This document shows, piece after piece, positions 1-11,947 of a stretch of 64,000 bases of DNA. Each line of letters starts with the position of its first letter. The first letter of the stretch is position 1. Made by a program: the position numbers and the translations under genes. Under the pieces are notes generated by a model that ran no database searches, was not told the DNA's origin, and saw only the letters and a list, made by a program, of their open reading frames with translations. The stretch is taken from positions 1-64,000 of the forward strand of contig JADHYV010000087.1 in assembly GCA_027604705.1 (NCBI GenBank), written 5' to 3'. The stretch is from Allomyces arbusculus. Taxonomy: Eukaryota; Blastocladiomycota; Blastocladiomycetes; Blastocladiales; Blastocladiaceae.

Positions 1-429
1 TTTAGGGAGCCTGGAATTACGACCCTTCACGCGTTAGGGAGCGTGGCACTTCTGTAGAAACCCGACGGGTTTCTACAATGGGGGGCCGCAAAAAAAAATG
101 AACCGGATTGGGCGCCAACGAATGCGTTAGGAGGAGCTGCAAATAATTGACGAGGCGTAATTCAAGACCCATGGTCGCCAACTTGGAAACGAGACGAAGA
201 AAGTTCATATCAATGCAATCGCCGGAGTTTGCTGCTTTGCGTCGAGTAAAGCACTCGCAGAGTCAATGATTTCAAAAAAAATGTTGAGGATAAAGAGACA
301 CTATGATGTAAGATTGGCAGCATGGCATGCCAATGCGTTGTGGCCTCCAAGCGTCGCCCGCACCGTTTCATTGAGCAAAGATACCATCGGCCTTGTCAAA
401 ATACCCAACCAGTCATAATTGTTTGCGAC

Positions 430-864
430 CGTGTGTTACAAGAGAGCGAGGACCATGCGTGGCCGATTCAGAGACATTGAAGATACGCGCAAAACAACTG
501 GATGAAGCCGAGGCAGCGTGTAGATCGGGTGCTGCAGCTTGTGTGGGTGAGAAGCTCGTCGGGCAATTCCATGTCTTCGCGCACAATGTCCATGGCAAAG
601 AATTGGAATGCCATTCGTAAAGGGGAAACCGGGAGCCGAGCGAAACTGTTTGAGCGTTGCAAAGTCGGCCTCGAGGAACGCAATCTGGACACGCATGCAG
701 GCACACCATGGTGACGACAGGCACCACGCAGTTGCGCGGTTGTCGATACCAAATGCTCGGACATTCGTTAGGTCAAGGTGCGCAAAAATTCGAGCGAGGA
801 CCGTTGATGGAAGCGATTGGGTCGCGACATGAGTGTCCAAGTTGGGCGTCGATGAAAATTGCAT
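430..864 (-). pseudogene. F-box-like gene relic
   Basis: A short minus-strand reading frame begins with a stretch like an F-box: residues LPSTVLARIFAHLDL about 18 codons from its first Met, followed by a Trp-containing segment. F-box proteins recruit substrates to SCF ubiquitin ligases. After about 60 further residues the similarity appears to move into another frame (AMDIVREDMELPDELL) and no full-length product is seen. The same kind of fragment, with leucine-rich repeats, occurs near 4.4-5.2 kb and 21.8-22.3 kb, so I read this as one decayed member of an F-box/LRR family. It could also be an active gene with introns that I cannot resolve. Confidence 0.35.
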
Positions 865-1186
865 TGAGCGAGGCGCGAAGAATTTTGACCTGCATTTGAT
901 GTTTCGGGTGTCTCCTGCATGAGAGCGGGCTCCAGCGTGACCATCAATTTCTGTGGCGGAGGAAGCTTGCCTGTAAATATCACCCTTCTATTGACAACAT
1001 AAAAATTGTCAGACGAGGGGAGCTCCTCGTAAGATCTCCTCAGTTCGCCAGGGTTTCCTGCCTCTTGTCGAATCCAGCAGTTCGAGTCAAGCTGGCCACA
1101 CATCCCAGAAGCATAGATCAATGTTTGACCAACAAAACTGGAAATACATTTGCCTCCGAATCACGCCCAAACACCGCCACCGTCAT

Positions 1187-2397
1187 TCACTTTTTCGCTT
1201 TGGCATTGGCCTTCCCCTGATCCTGGCCTGCCGCACCAGCACCCGCACCCGCATCGACCTGGCCCTTTTCAGAGCCGGCGCCCTGCGATTCTTCGAGCTT
1301 GATGTCGTGCATCAGCTTCTCCATTTGCCGCTGCCGCTGATCCTTTTGCCGCTTTTCGCGTTCCTGGATCAGCCGCTCGAGCTCAGGCTTGTACTCTTTG
1401 AAGTACTCGTCGCGGGCACGGCCAAACGCCTCGAACAATGCGGGCGCGCCGAGCCCCGTGACGGCCGAAAAGGAAACCGGGTCAAGAATCGAGTAGAACT
1501 CGTCGAGCACGAGCGACATGGACTGGACGAGCGAGTGCATGTAGGGCGGCTCGTGTTCCGAGTGGTCCGATGAGTGGAGAGCACCTGATATGGGTGGGGT
1601 ACGCTCGTCAGTTGAAAACATTTGGCGGCGTCGGTGCAGAGCAAGGACCTGAGAATGAACGCACTCTGGAAAGCCTCAAAGTCGCGCATCCACTCGATCG
1701 CAAATGCCGGGTCCGTCACGTCGGACTTGTTGAAGAGCACGACAAACGGCAACCGCGTGCGATAGAGAATCGAGCATGCGTAGAGCATGTTCGACATAAA
1801 CGTGGCAGGCGACGCGGACCGCGGCGTATCAACGACAAACGCCACAACCGTCGGGTACGTCGCCGCGAGCGAGTCGGTGATGATCGATCCAGACGCCGAC
1901 CACGTGAACACTTCAATCTGGCCCGGCGTGTCGATGAGAATGTAGTCGACCGAGTCCTGGCGCTTTTTGAGCAAATCAAGCACTTGGTCAAACTTGGTCG
2001 TGAACAGGTTGAGCGACGTCAAGATGGCGCCGTTGGGGCCGAGCTGGTACTGCTTCATGACCTCAGCGTACTTGACCGTGTCGCGAATGTCAATGTTGGG
2101 TGCGTAGGGCACGTGCGTGACGGCCGGGTCGAGGTTGACAATATAAGGCCGCTGCTTGGTCGTGAGCAGGTGTGCGTTCATGCGCTGCATGACGGACGTC
2201 TTGCCCGACCCGGCCATGCCAACGAGCAGCACGCAGGTCGGTAGCTTCTTGGCCGGGGTGGTGGGGGCCGCAGTCGCGGCATCGGTCGAGGCGGGTGACG
2301 GCGCGGTCGTCGAAGTTGATGCAGAAGCGGCCGGTGGCCGTGCTGCCGGGGATGCTGCGGGAGGCTGCGATGCCGAGGCCATTTTCTTGCTCGACAT
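1187..2397 (-). CDS. GPN1: GPN-loop GTPase 1 (RNA polymerase II assembly/import)
   Basis: Two exons, 2397-1665 and 1584-1187, with an 80-nt GT/AG intron, give 376 residues. GPN1 (Npa3/XAB1) is a dimerising GTPase needed for assembly and nuclear import of RNA polymerase II. A low-complexity Ala/Pro N-terminus precedes the P-loop GMAGSGKT (about 60-67), the diagnostic Gly-Pro-Asn loop (120-122), the DTPGQ switch (about 157) and the G4 motif NKSD (223-226). The splice restores the family's conserved stretch DFEAFQSA...[16 protein letters not shown]. The C-terminus is a charged helix with an Ala/Gly/Lys tail. The gene is divergent from the methyltransferase at 2631, with 233 bp between start codons. 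Confidence 0.95.
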
Positions 2398-2630
2398 TTT
2401 CGTGGCGGGCTGAGAGGACGGTTAAGAGAGGTGGAGCAATGCATCAAGCGAGGACAGAATCAAGTCTCCACCGGCTGACAAAGACTGAGCTGGTGCCATG
2501 TCGTCGCCACGTCACTTCATTTGTGCAGGCAGCCCCGCTAACGCTACTACCTCTCAATCCAACCATCCTGCACTGGTTTTGATCACTTGCTCGTACCGAA
2601 CCCGAGAGTCTGCGCTGTATTCGCATCAAC
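2398..2630. promoter_or_regulatory. Bidirectional intergenic promoter, GPN1 / NSUN-type gene
   Basis: This is the 233-bp gap between the start codons of two head-to-head housekeeping genes, so it must carry both core promoters and 5' leaders. No TATA box or named factor site could be assigned by eye. Confidence 0.5.
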
Positions 2631-3999
2631 ATGGATTCGACACGCTTGCCAACAGATGATGGGGTCGCTGCTACCGAACAGCAACAACGCGATGATGCAC
2701 GAGCACATTTGGCGAATCCGGCATTTCGTGCTATTAGTGAAACCACAGACACTGATGCACTGCCCAACCTGTCAAGCATCCGCTCTGCCCCAGCTCGACA
2801 CTCCATCGAAAATATCCTAAACGTGGTCGCTCGGCCGGTGTCCAGCGATTTGCCGTCTTCCTTGCGCGAATACTTGTCCGCCCATGACATCCCGCCCGAA
2901 ATCTACGACGTGCAGATTCCGCGGTTCTTTCGTGTGCATTCTCCCAGCCGCAGCGTGACTCTCGATGACCTTCAGCGCGACCTGGGCACGACAGCCGTTG
3001 CCCCCGTCGTATGGGCACCCGGGTTCTACTCTTGCCCCGCTCATGTGCGCTTAGTCGACTCGGCGCTCTACCAGGCCGGCACCGTGCTTGGCATGGACGC
3101 CAGCTCGTCGCTTGCCGTGCACGCGCTATCCCTCACCCCGTCCGACCACGTTCTCGACCTGTGCTGCGCACCCGGCGCCAAGCTCGTCTACCTCGCGCAG
3201 GCGCTACACGCAACGCAGTCAGTCCCATTTGAGGGCACCGTAACCGGAGTCGACGTGAGCAAGGACCGGCTCGCGACTTGTCGGTCGTTGCTCAAGAAGC
3301 ACAAGATTGTGAACGCGCGGCTGTACTACGCCGACGGGACCACTTTCAGGGCTCTTGCGCCTGTGTGGGGTGTGGCCGTGCTCAACAAGCGCACACCGCC
3401 GCAGGTTCGGCAAGCCGACGTTTCGTCGCTACGAGTGTTCCATGCACCGCAGACGCTGCGTGCGAACCGACCTTGCCTCGATCCCATGGGGCTCTACGAC
3501 AAGGTGCTGGTCGACGCCGAGTGCACGCACGACGGGTCGGTTGCACACATTTTGAAGTACCGCGACACGGTGACGGGTCAATGGCGCGATGTGGGCAAGC
3601 TGTGGCTCGACGACCAGCAGCTCGCGGATCTCGAGTCGCTCCAGCGCCGGCTCTTGCGAAATGGGTGGAGACTGCTCAAGCCCGGCGGGATTCTCGTTTA
3701 CTCGACGTGCAGGTTCGTGTGCTTGCCTTGATGGAGCATTTCGAGTGCTGTAGGCTCACCACTCTCGCTCCAGTCTTTCGCGCCGCCAAAACGAGGACAT
3801 TGTGGAGTGGTTCCTCGTCGAGGCGCTTGATGCTCGGCCTGACCCTATCGACGTGCCTGTAGGCTTGCCCGAAGCGTGTTGTGTCGAGATTGCCGGCGTT
3901 CAGAACGCTGCGTTGCGCATGGACCCTCTGCGGTCGCAAACAAGCGGGTTGTTTGTCGCAAGGCTCCAGAAGATTGTGCCGGACGGATATGTGTTGTGA
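2631..3999 (+). CDS. NOL1/NOP2/Sun-family RNA cytosine-C5 methyltransferase
   Basis: Exons 2631-3712 and 3774-3999 encode 435 residues. The enzyme should transfer a methyl group from SAM to C5 of cytosine in tRNA or rRNA. The SAM-binding motif LDLCCAPGAK lies near residue 176, and motif VI, LVYSTCSLSRRQNEDIVEWF, with the catalytic Cys, is completed exactly by the 61-nt intron. Motif IV reads VLVDAECTHDGS (about residue 292) where most NSUN proteins have Asp-Ala-Pro-Cys: the cysteine is kept but the proline is Glu. I cannot place the protein in one NSUN subfamily, so the RNA target is unknown. It begins 233 bp from GPN1 on the opposite strand. Confidence 0.88.
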
Positions 4000-4370
4000 G
4001 CGGCATGTAACCTCGAACCGTGATTAGCAGCGAACATTCTTTTACTTGGGTTTCCAACTGTTCCTTCAGTCCCACTTGCATATATGAGATAGCCTGGTCA
4101 AAGACTTGAAGAACATTTAGCTTCCGATTCACATGATTTTCCGGACATTGCGCAAGTCAACCCCATGCAGCAGACAAGCCTTCACCCTGACCCGAAAGTT
4201 GTAACTTGCAAATGCAGTCGGACTTGAATCCACATGACGCTATGAGGCAAATGACGGAATATCACTGACACATGGATTCAAGAGCTGTTCAACGGCATAC
4301 AGCTGCATGGATGAGCGCGAAGTGGCTCGATATTCAAATAGCGTAAAATCAGAGCGCACACCATGCTGGC
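4000..4370. other. Intergenic, nothing recognised
   Basis: This AT-richer stretch follows the methyltransferase stop codon. I see no conserved coding frame, RNA gene or repeat. It presumably holds that gene's 3' end and the margin of the LRR relic. Confidence 0.4.
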
Positions 4371-4374
4371 AGCA

Positions 4375-5207
4375 TCAAACTCGGCAAGCCACAACCACAG
4401 TGACGACCTTCTGTGCGAACTTGCACAGCGCATTGGCATTGCAATCACCCACCCGATTCCGATACAGGGTAAGCTGCTCGAGCAACAGCAGCAGCTTGGC
4501 AATCCATTTGATCTCGTCGTCATTCAGCTGATTGGTGCCTAATATGAGTTTCTGAAGCCAGCTGGGCAAGCGAACAGGTCCAACCATCAATGTGTCCATG
4601 GAGATCAAGTCAGCACAACGTCAACGGCCTTGTAAATTGCTCCAAATCGACACTCGTCAGTCAGCAATGTCCGAGCTTCAGTGAGACGATTCATGGCAGC
4701 AAGTGCCGGACTGCGTGGGCAAGACAAGCGTCCCATTCCAATCGGTCACCTCAGAGTGTCAATTTGACCACAGTTGTGGGATTCGCAACACAACTGCAGC
4801 AAGTCCGGCCAAGAAATCGCCCGTTGGGTCAGGCCTTGGCGCAAACTCGAGATGCAGCATTGGAGCGTCAGCGCGAGTGGAAGTGACGCCCCCATGACCG
4901 CATCCCAAATCGGGAACTTCAAAGACAGGCTACGCGTTACGAGTGGAAAACGGGCAACAATCAGGTCGAACAGGTTCGTACCAATTAGCCGCCTGCATCC
5001 CCAGGCGTCGGACATGCTCCAGTTCAATGACCCCACAGACGTCGGCAAGCCCGCAGCAATCCGCGCCAGGTCAGCGAAGACTTCAACACTTGGTGTCTTC
5101 CCATACGCGAACAACAGCTTCAGATTCTGCATGTCGACTCGCGGGAGCGAAGAAAATATGGCCGGGTTCATGATGAAAAGCAACCGCACCCGATATTTGA
5201 AGGGCAA
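4375..5207 (-). pseudogene. Leucine-rich-repeat gene relic
   Basis: Two minus-strand frames carry leucine-rich-repeat spacing. One spans 4608-4375 and includes LQKLILGTNQLNDDEIKWIA followed by LLEQLTLYRNRVGD. The other, 5207-4746, includes LPRVDMQNLKLLFAYG and repeats of hydrophobic residues. They lie in different frames with no convincing splice sites between them, and codon use lacks the strong third-position GC seen in neighbouring genes. I read this as a decayed F-box/LRR-type gene; LRRs are protein-binding horseshoe folds. An intact intron-rich gene is the alternative. Confidence 0.4.
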
Positions 5208-6259
5208 ATCAGGCCAGGCGACCGTGCATCAACGTGACAAGAGTTTCAATGATGAGGGCCACGCTTGTCTGGCTCAAGTACCAGGTCCAAGATTCGCACG
5301 GTCACGTGGATGTGATCGAGCCCCCAGGTAGCACGTTTTCGCTGAAGCAAGTGCGCATAAAGGTCACAATCTTCAGGGCCCAATGAGCACGAGGGAGACG
5401 GGTGAACACATCGCGCGCCGTGCGAAGATCTGGGAGAACTATGCTGCGCTAGAGAACGAGCTGAACGAGAGACGCCGGCAATCTTCAAGTCTCCCATGGC
5501 ACATGTCCGCCCATGCGAGACGCTCGGACCGACGAGTCCTCCGGTGCAATCATTTGTTGCGGTTGCAGCACCAACGTACGGTTACGTACGGTTGCTGTCG
5601 CGCAAGACCAGCACCAAGTACCACTGGTCGCCTTTCAGCTGTTTAGCCGCGTTCACAAGTCTTGACGCTGCCGCGTTCACAAGAGTCTTGACGCTGGGAC
5701 AAGTTCACCCGATCTTGCCCTTGGCGATCAAACCGGACTGTATCTTTTCCACTAAAGTGACGTGCTCGTGCGAATGGCAGCACGCAAGCACGTAGCGTAG
5801 AAGCGGGTGCAGCGAGAGCGAGTTGCATTCGCGCGACTTGAACTTCGCGCGTGCCCATGGCCAACATGTGCGCCAGATGGTTGAGATGGTCGTTAGGTAA
5901 GCGGTAGGGTGCCATTGTTGAGTCGGCATGCTGGTCGCCAGAAAATGGCATTGCACGTTGTTGCAGTGGAAATGCGAGGGCGCAACGGGACTTCAACGAC
6001 AGGCCGTGAGCACCGCCTTTGACAGAAGAAAACAAAGCTGCCATTGTCGACCTGACACTTCACGTCGCGTTCCAGCACTCGTCTGACTTGAATCTCCTCT
6101 CTCCGGACTCCGCCAGTTGTCGCTGCCACTCCTTGCAATCCCGCCGCCAAGCCGTTTTGGGCCACTTGCCGACTCGATTTTCCCCGGACCCTGATCCGAC
6201 GCGCCAAACCGCCCTCTTGCTCCCCTCCGCGCACTTCCCGACTTGCAACACCTACCGAC
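5208..6259. other. Intergenic with unassigned short frames
   Basis: About 1 kb with no recognised gene. Overlapping minus-strand frames at 5643-6044 show no known family and are probably further decayed sequence. The last few hundred bases must contain the promoter and leader of the ammonium transporter beginning at 6260. Confidence 0.4.
5646..5695. repeat. Short tandem duplication (2 x about 25 bp)
   Basis: The segment gccgcgttcacaag-tcttgacgct (24 nt, 5646-5669) is repeated at once as a 26-nt version with a 2-nt insertion (5670-5695). It lies in unassigned sequence. Confidence 0.8.
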
Positions 6260-8224
6260 ATGTCGACGACGGGCGGAACCGTCCCGCCGCCGCCCGCTGC
6301 GGGCGACGTGGCCTGGGTCTTGACGGGCGCAGCGCTCGTATTCATCATGATCCCAGGTCGGAAGCGAAATTCGCGACCATTTCACGATCACGCCTTCGGT
6401 CGGCGCCCTAACCACCGGAGCGACACTCAATAGGCCTGGGCTACTTTTACGCCGGCATGGCACGCGACAAGAACGCACTCTCGCTCATGCTCATCTCGAT
6501 CCTGTCGCTCGCCATTGTCCTGATCCAGTGGTTTGTGATCGGGTACAGTTTGGTCCGTATTCCCATCAATACGTGGTCCTCGTGTCGTCGCGCGCGCGCA
6601 CATTGACCCGTCGGCGTACACGCGGAACAGGTCTTTTCGACAACGGGTGGCCCGTTCCTCGGCAACGGGCAATTTGCGTTTCTGATGGGCGTTGGCGGGG
6701 ACCAGACCGTGGCCGTCACGCTGCCGAACCTCGCGTTTTGCATCTTCCAGGGCATGTTTGCCGCGATCACGCCGGCGCTCGCGGTCGGCGCAGTGGCTGA
6801 ACGGTCTGTGCATAGGGAACTGCGTCTTCTTTGGGTCATGGTTGGTGCTGACGCAACCAGCGTCCTAGGTTCTCGCTAGTCCCTACATGCATCTTCATCC
6901 TCGTCTGGACGACGCTCGTCTACGACCCGATCGGTACGCACCTCCTGCCCGCGTTCTCCATATCAACGAATGGCCAACATGATCGCACACCTTCTCCACC
7001 TAGCGTACTGGACGTGGGGCGCCAACGGATGGCTCAACCAGCTCGGCGCACTTGACTTCGCTGGCGGGACCCCCGTGCACATGGCTTCGGGCGTCTCTGG
7101 TCTCGCCCTTGCTCTCGCCGTCGGCAAACGTCGGCCCTCCGACGACCCGCCCAAGCCGCACTCCATGTCGTCCGTGATCCTCGGCACGGCCCTGCTCTGG
7201 TTCGGCTGGTTTGGGTTTAACGGGGCCAGCGCTCTTGGCGCTAACGCGCGCGCGGCGCTCGCAATCCTGGACACGAATCTGGCCGCTTCGGCGGGTGCGC
7301 TCGCGTGGTTGGTCGTGGATTATCACCGCGACCGCCGCGTGTCGGCGCTCGGGTTCTGTTCGGGCGCGGTCGCAGGGCTGGTCGCGATCACGCCGGCGTG
7401 CGGGTTTGTCGGGCCCGCGGCGGCGCTCGCGTTTGGCGTGATTGCGGGGGTCGGGTGTAATTGGAGCTCGCGGTGGAAGCATTACTTGGGGTACGGGTTG
7501 CTTCCCCAGAGTGTATTGTTGCTGCGTCGTTGATCGGGTAATTGATTTCGCTCGGGTTGGTCGGCTAGGTACGATGACGCGCTCGATGCCTGGGGGATGC
7601 ACGGTACGTTTGTTTCGGTTCGTGTCCGCCGGCGCGTTTGCGCCGCAACTTGACCGATTCAATCTCCGCTGTCTAGGCGTCGGCGGCATCATCGGCAACT
7701 TCCTCACCGGTGTCTTTGCTGAAAAATACTGGATCTCGCTCGACGGCACCATCAAACCCGGCGGCGCCCTTTCGGGTAACCCAATGCAAATCGTCTGGCA
7801 ACTCGTCTCGATTGGTGCCGCCGCGGCATGGGCGTTCGTCATCACCTACCTGATCGTCAAGGGTATGGCGCTCCTGCGCCTCCCGCTGCGCATTTCGGCT
7901 GAGGGCGAGGAGGATGGGATCGACCATGCGCAAATGGGCGAGCACACGTTCGATTACGTCGGGGAACGCATCTCGGCGTCGATTGATTACAAGCGCACGA
8001 TGTCGCAGGAATTGCAACTCGTGCCGCTCAAGAAACCGGCCGAGGTCGCGCCGATGCCGGTGTCGTCGCCGGTCGCGGCGGTGCCCGTGGTCCAGGCTGT
8101 CTTGCCGGCGCAGATGGTGGTAGTGGCCGCGGACCCGGCGCTCGAGGTGGAGAACGTGGGAATGTCGACGGCGGCACTGGTGCAGCATGAGCTGGAGGTG
8201 GAGGCTGAGCGCACGGGGGCGTGA
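6260..8224 (+). CDS. Ammonium transporter, Amt/Mep family
   Basis: Seven exons (6260-6356, 6434-6552, 6631-6823, 6880-6933, 7004-7490, 7569-7603, 7677-8224) give 510 residues. The product is an 11-TM plasma-membrane channel for ammonium uptake. Family marks include GLGYFYAGMARDKNALS in TM2, the conserved TTGGPFLGN, the Amt signature DFAGGTPVHMASGVSGL with one pore His, and DDALDAWGMHGVGG, completed by a 35-nt exon and holding the second pore His. The C-terminal cytoplasmic tail starts after the last TM, near residue 400. The exon 3 donor at 6824 is weak (gtcttc), but it is the one that keeps the frame. The 3' end converges on BBOF1, 141 bp away. Confidence 0.92.
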
Positions 8225-8365
8225 TGAACGGACGGGGGTAGAGACTAGCTTGACTGAAAGCGGTCGTCGCACTAGCTGTTTCGTAGCTCAAGATTCTCGC
8301 GTAGTTTAGCAAATTGAAAGCCGCTATTTCTTTGATGTGATTGCCAGTGCAAACAGTTTAGTCCA

Positions 8366-10302
8366 TCAGCCAGTCCCGTGCAGTGCCGCCTGCTTGGCCC
8401 GCACTTGCTCTAAGAGCGTCGCATCATCTACCGTCAGTGGCGGCAGTCCGCCAGGTCGGCCACCAGCCCGCATCGAATCGGCGCCGGGCTTGGGGCTCGA
8501 TGTTGCGCGCGACGACGGTCGCGGTCCAGCGGGTTTCCGCACGTCCGGCGAAGCCGGACGGACCGAGAAAATTGTGTTGCGCGGCATGGTTGGTCCTGGG
8601 TCGTCGTGGTGCAGCGAGAGCGTCATGGGTTCGGCACGACTCGGCGGACGCGACCGTACCAGGCCAGCGACCGCCTGCCCGTGCGCCGACACGAGCGTGG
8701 GTGAGGGAACGGGCAAGACGGTCGTGAGTTTGCCCAGCCCGGTGGCCTTCGCAGCGGATGGCGGGAGCAAGCGATGCGGCGGCGGTGGCAGCAGCGTCGC
8801 CGTGCGCGTGTCGATGGGCGGCGGGCGCGCGCGCGAGCTTGTTGGTGCAGGCGGGTGCGCCGTCGACGTCGTTGCCCGTGACGGGTGCGGCATCGACCCG
8901 ACAGACGCGGCACGCTCGTCACTGGACGACTCGTCGTCGTCGTTGTCATCGTCATCATCACTCCCGTCGCTACTCTCACTTCCGTCTTCTGACCCGCTCT
9001 CCAGGTCCTCCCCGGCCTGCCGCGCAGCTCTCGCCGCGGCCGCGACTTTCGCCAACCTCGCCGCGGCCGTGCGTTCACGAACGTCCCGTGCCTTGGCGAG
9101 CGTCGCGTATTGCAGGGCCAGCGCGTCGCGGCGCGCAAGCAGGGCCTTGGTCGCCGCCACCGTATCGCGCAACTCGCGCGCCATGACTTCCGAGTCGTGT
9201 GCGAGCTTGCTCGTATGGTCGCTGAGCGCCGCGAGCGCCTGATGCTGTGCGGCCGTTTGCATGGCCGCGACTTGGGCGTCGTTGCGCCGCGCAACATGCA
9301 CGCGTTCTTCGAGCAGCTTGCGCTCCAAGTCGAGCAGGGCGCGCTGGTGGGCCGCGGTCACGGCGTCGAGTTCAGCGCGAGACGCAGCGAGCTGCGCTTC
9401 GTGTCGTTGGCGAATGTGCTGGGAGTGGTGCGGGAGAAAGTGTCAGGAACAGGAGCGAGGTTGGGAGGGAGAATATTGGGGGCCTGCGAACCAAGACGTC
9501 GGCCAGCGACAAAATTTCCTGGTTTTTGGCGTCGAGTTTCTCGTCGAGTGCGGCTATCTCGTTTTCGAGACCTACACGACCCAGATCCGTCAGCATCGCG
9601 GGAGTGAAAAAGCGCAGTACACGCTACCCAGTCCGTTGACGGCACCCTCGGCCTGCTTCTTGAGCTGGTTTTCGACCTCGGACTTGCGCGTATCAAATTC
9701 GGTCATGATGCGCAGATGCTCCGTGTTCATCTTGTCAATGATCGACTGCTTCTCGGCCTTTTTCAGGAGTAGGTAAGCCGTGTACTCGGCACTGTCCTTT
9801 TGCGCGTTTTCAATGTCGAGCCGCAGCAACTCGTTTTCCTTTTTGCTGCACCGGGCGTGGCCGTGAGCTTGGTAAACCGCATGCACACATCAACGCGGAG
9901 CGAGATGCCGTACCATTCCTCGACCTGCTGCTTGTAGAGCGCCAGCTCCTCGTCGAGTTCGCGGAGCCTGTACGTCACCGCACCCATCAGTTCCGTCCTT
10001 ACGCACACTCTCCACCACTCGACGAGAGCCTACCGCGCCTTGAGCTGCTGCTCGTTCATGTCGCCCAAGTCGTCGGCCCATGACGGTGCTGCGGCCTTGA
10101 GCGTACTGAGCAAGAGCTGCCGGCGCGCCGCGGCCTCGCGTTCAGCTGGGGTTATGGCTTCGCGTGTCGGATCGGCGGCCTCGTCACGCGACCGTGACTT
10201 GGAGCCTTTCTTGCCCTTGCCGCCGCCCTTCTTCTTTTTGCCCGCGCCGCCGCTGGCACCGGCAGCCTTCTTCTTGGTCTTTTTTGCAGCGTCCCCGGCC
10301 AT
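8366..10302 (-). CDS. BBOF1: Basal body-orientation factor 1-like coiled-coil protein
   Basis: Five exons (10302-10034, 9967-9914, 9845-9628, 9571-9498, 9418-8366) give 555 residues. BBOF1 (CCDC176, DUF4515) is a basal-body/axonemal coiled-coil protein of motile cilia. The Lys-rich N-terminus (KKTKKK...GKKKKGGGKGKKGSKS) is typical of the family. It is followed by coiled coil including DSAEYTAYLLLKKAEKQ and, near residue 230, AHQRALLDLERKLLEERV, matching the vertebrate segment HQRTLVKLEEKFFEEK. The C-terminal part has an acidic Asp/Ser run and is otherwise disordered and lineage-specific. The gene implies a flagellated cell. It is head-to-head with TFIIS. Recognised from memory of the human protein, not by search. 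Confidence 0.8.
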
Positions 10303-10596
10303 TTGCGCCGAGTCAAGCGGGTGGGTTGTGGTCGTGGATGTTGAGAGATTGAATTTGCGGAGCAAACGGCAAACGCTTGTGCAAGCGCAGAACGAGGATG
10401 TGTCCGCGCTCGCATAACAACCCGTCACGTGGCATATCGTTGCTCGCACGACTTGAGCGGCGGCGCTCCCACGACGTTGTCGCGAGCATCCCTTCCTGGC
10501 GCCGACGCCACCACCAATCCACGACGCCCCGACGGCGCCAACGACGCTGCAACTCCCCGCAAATCGCGCTCCACGCACTCGATCCACCATCCGACA
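10303..10596. promoter_or_regulatory. Bidirectional promoter, BBOF1 / TFIIS
   Basis: A 294-bp gap separates the two divergent start codons. It pairs a flagellar gene with a general transcription factor gene. No motif was assigned by eye. Confidence 0.5.
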
Positions 10597-11947
10597 ATGG
10601 ACGCGCAAGTGCTCGACCTCAAGGGCAAGCTGCAGCACGCGCTGAAAGACGGCAAGACCGCGCTCGCCTGCGACATTCTTGCGCGGCTCGGCGAGATCAA
10701 GGCGACCAAGGACCTACTTAAGGTTTGGACGACGCGATGCTCGGCATGAGTTGGCCAGTCACGGCGGAAACTGACCGAACCAACTGCGCGTGTCCATGGG
10801 AACAGAAAACCGAAATCGGCCTGTATGTGACCAAGCTCAAGAAACACGCCGACGCGAACGTGGTCGCGCGCGCGTCGGCTGCACTCGACCGGTGGAAGCG
10901 CGACGTCGGAATCGCGCCCAAGCCGCACGCGGCCGTGACGCACCACCATGCGCCGACCTCCAAGCCCGCCGCGACTGCTGCCGCGACCGCGTCGACGAGC
11001 AGCAAACCTGTTGCGGCGGGCCCCGCATCCGCCGCGACTACATCTCGGCCATCCCCCGCATCCCGGCCCACTCTCGTAGCAGCAGCATCATCCGCGTCGT
11101 CGTCGCAGCCGGGATCTACGCCGGCGTCGCCTCGCTCTGCCGCCACTGCCGAAATTCGCCGCCCCGTGCCCGCACCAGCGTCCCGGACCAACTCGGTTTC
11201 GTCGACGACGTCGACGGGCGGCGGCGGTGGTGGCAAGGAGCGGACATTGGCGTCGGACGGGACTTCGGTGCCGTCGGTCGGCGACAAGTTGCGCGACCGG
11301 TGCATTGAAATGTACTATAACGCCTTGTGCGTCGACTGCGATGACGGTGGGTGTTTTCTTTCGACTGGATGGTGGTTGGTTTTGGGTGGTGGATGGAGAT
11401 GGCTTCAAATGAACTCGCATTCTGACATTCCTTTTGGCGGTGCCTTTCAACTAGAGAGCGACGCGATCATGGCCGTCGCGGTCAAAATTGAAAAAGCCAT
11501 GTTCGCCAAGCACAACCAGTCGGTCACCGCCGGGTACAAGAACGACCTGCGCATGTACACGGCGAGCATTAAGAATAAGCAGAACGGCGCATTGCGCGAA
11601 TCGATCATGAACGGCGATATCTTACCGCCCGATCTCGTCAACATGAGTGCCGCCGACTTGGCGCCGGGTCCGTTGCGCGAGCGCATGGAAGAGGAGCGCG
11701 CGCGCAACTTGTTCCTCGCGCAGGGTGCGGGCAACATCAAGGCGACGACCGACCAATTCCGGTGCGGGAAATGCAAGAAGCGCCGGTGCTCGTACTTCCA
11801 GATGCAGACGCGGTCCGCGGATGAGCCGATGACGACGTTTGTCGAGTGTCTTGAGTGTACGTTGGGGTTCGTGTGGGTCGGGTTGGGGGATGGGGACTGA
11901 CCTGTGCGCGCTCGATCTTAGGTGGGAACAACTGGAAGTTCTGTTGA
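10597..11947 (+). CDS. Transcription elongation factor TFIIS
   Basis: Exons 10597-10722, 10806-11346, 11455-11856 and 11922-11947 give 364 residues. TFIIS (yeast DST1) reactivates backtracked RNA polymerase II by stimulating transcript cleavage. An N-terminal LW-type helical domain (LLKKTEIGLYVTKLKKHAD) is followed by an Ala/Ser/Thr linker, a central Pol II-binding domain beginning DKLRDRCIEMYYNAL, and the zinc ribbon FRCGKCKKRRCSYFQMQTRSADEPMTTF. That ribbon contains the invariant Arg-Ser-Ala-Asp-Glu acidic hairpin that enters the polymerase active site. The last zinc ligands (ECGNNWKFC) come from a 26-nt terminal exon, which makes the splice assignment secure. Confidence 0.96.

Noticed and set aside
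6804-6880. Frameshift in the ammonium transporter
   Set aside because: Using the nearer donor at 6804 leaves the frame off by one. The donor at 6824 restores a full 510-residue frame with the conserved TM segment, so no break is needed.
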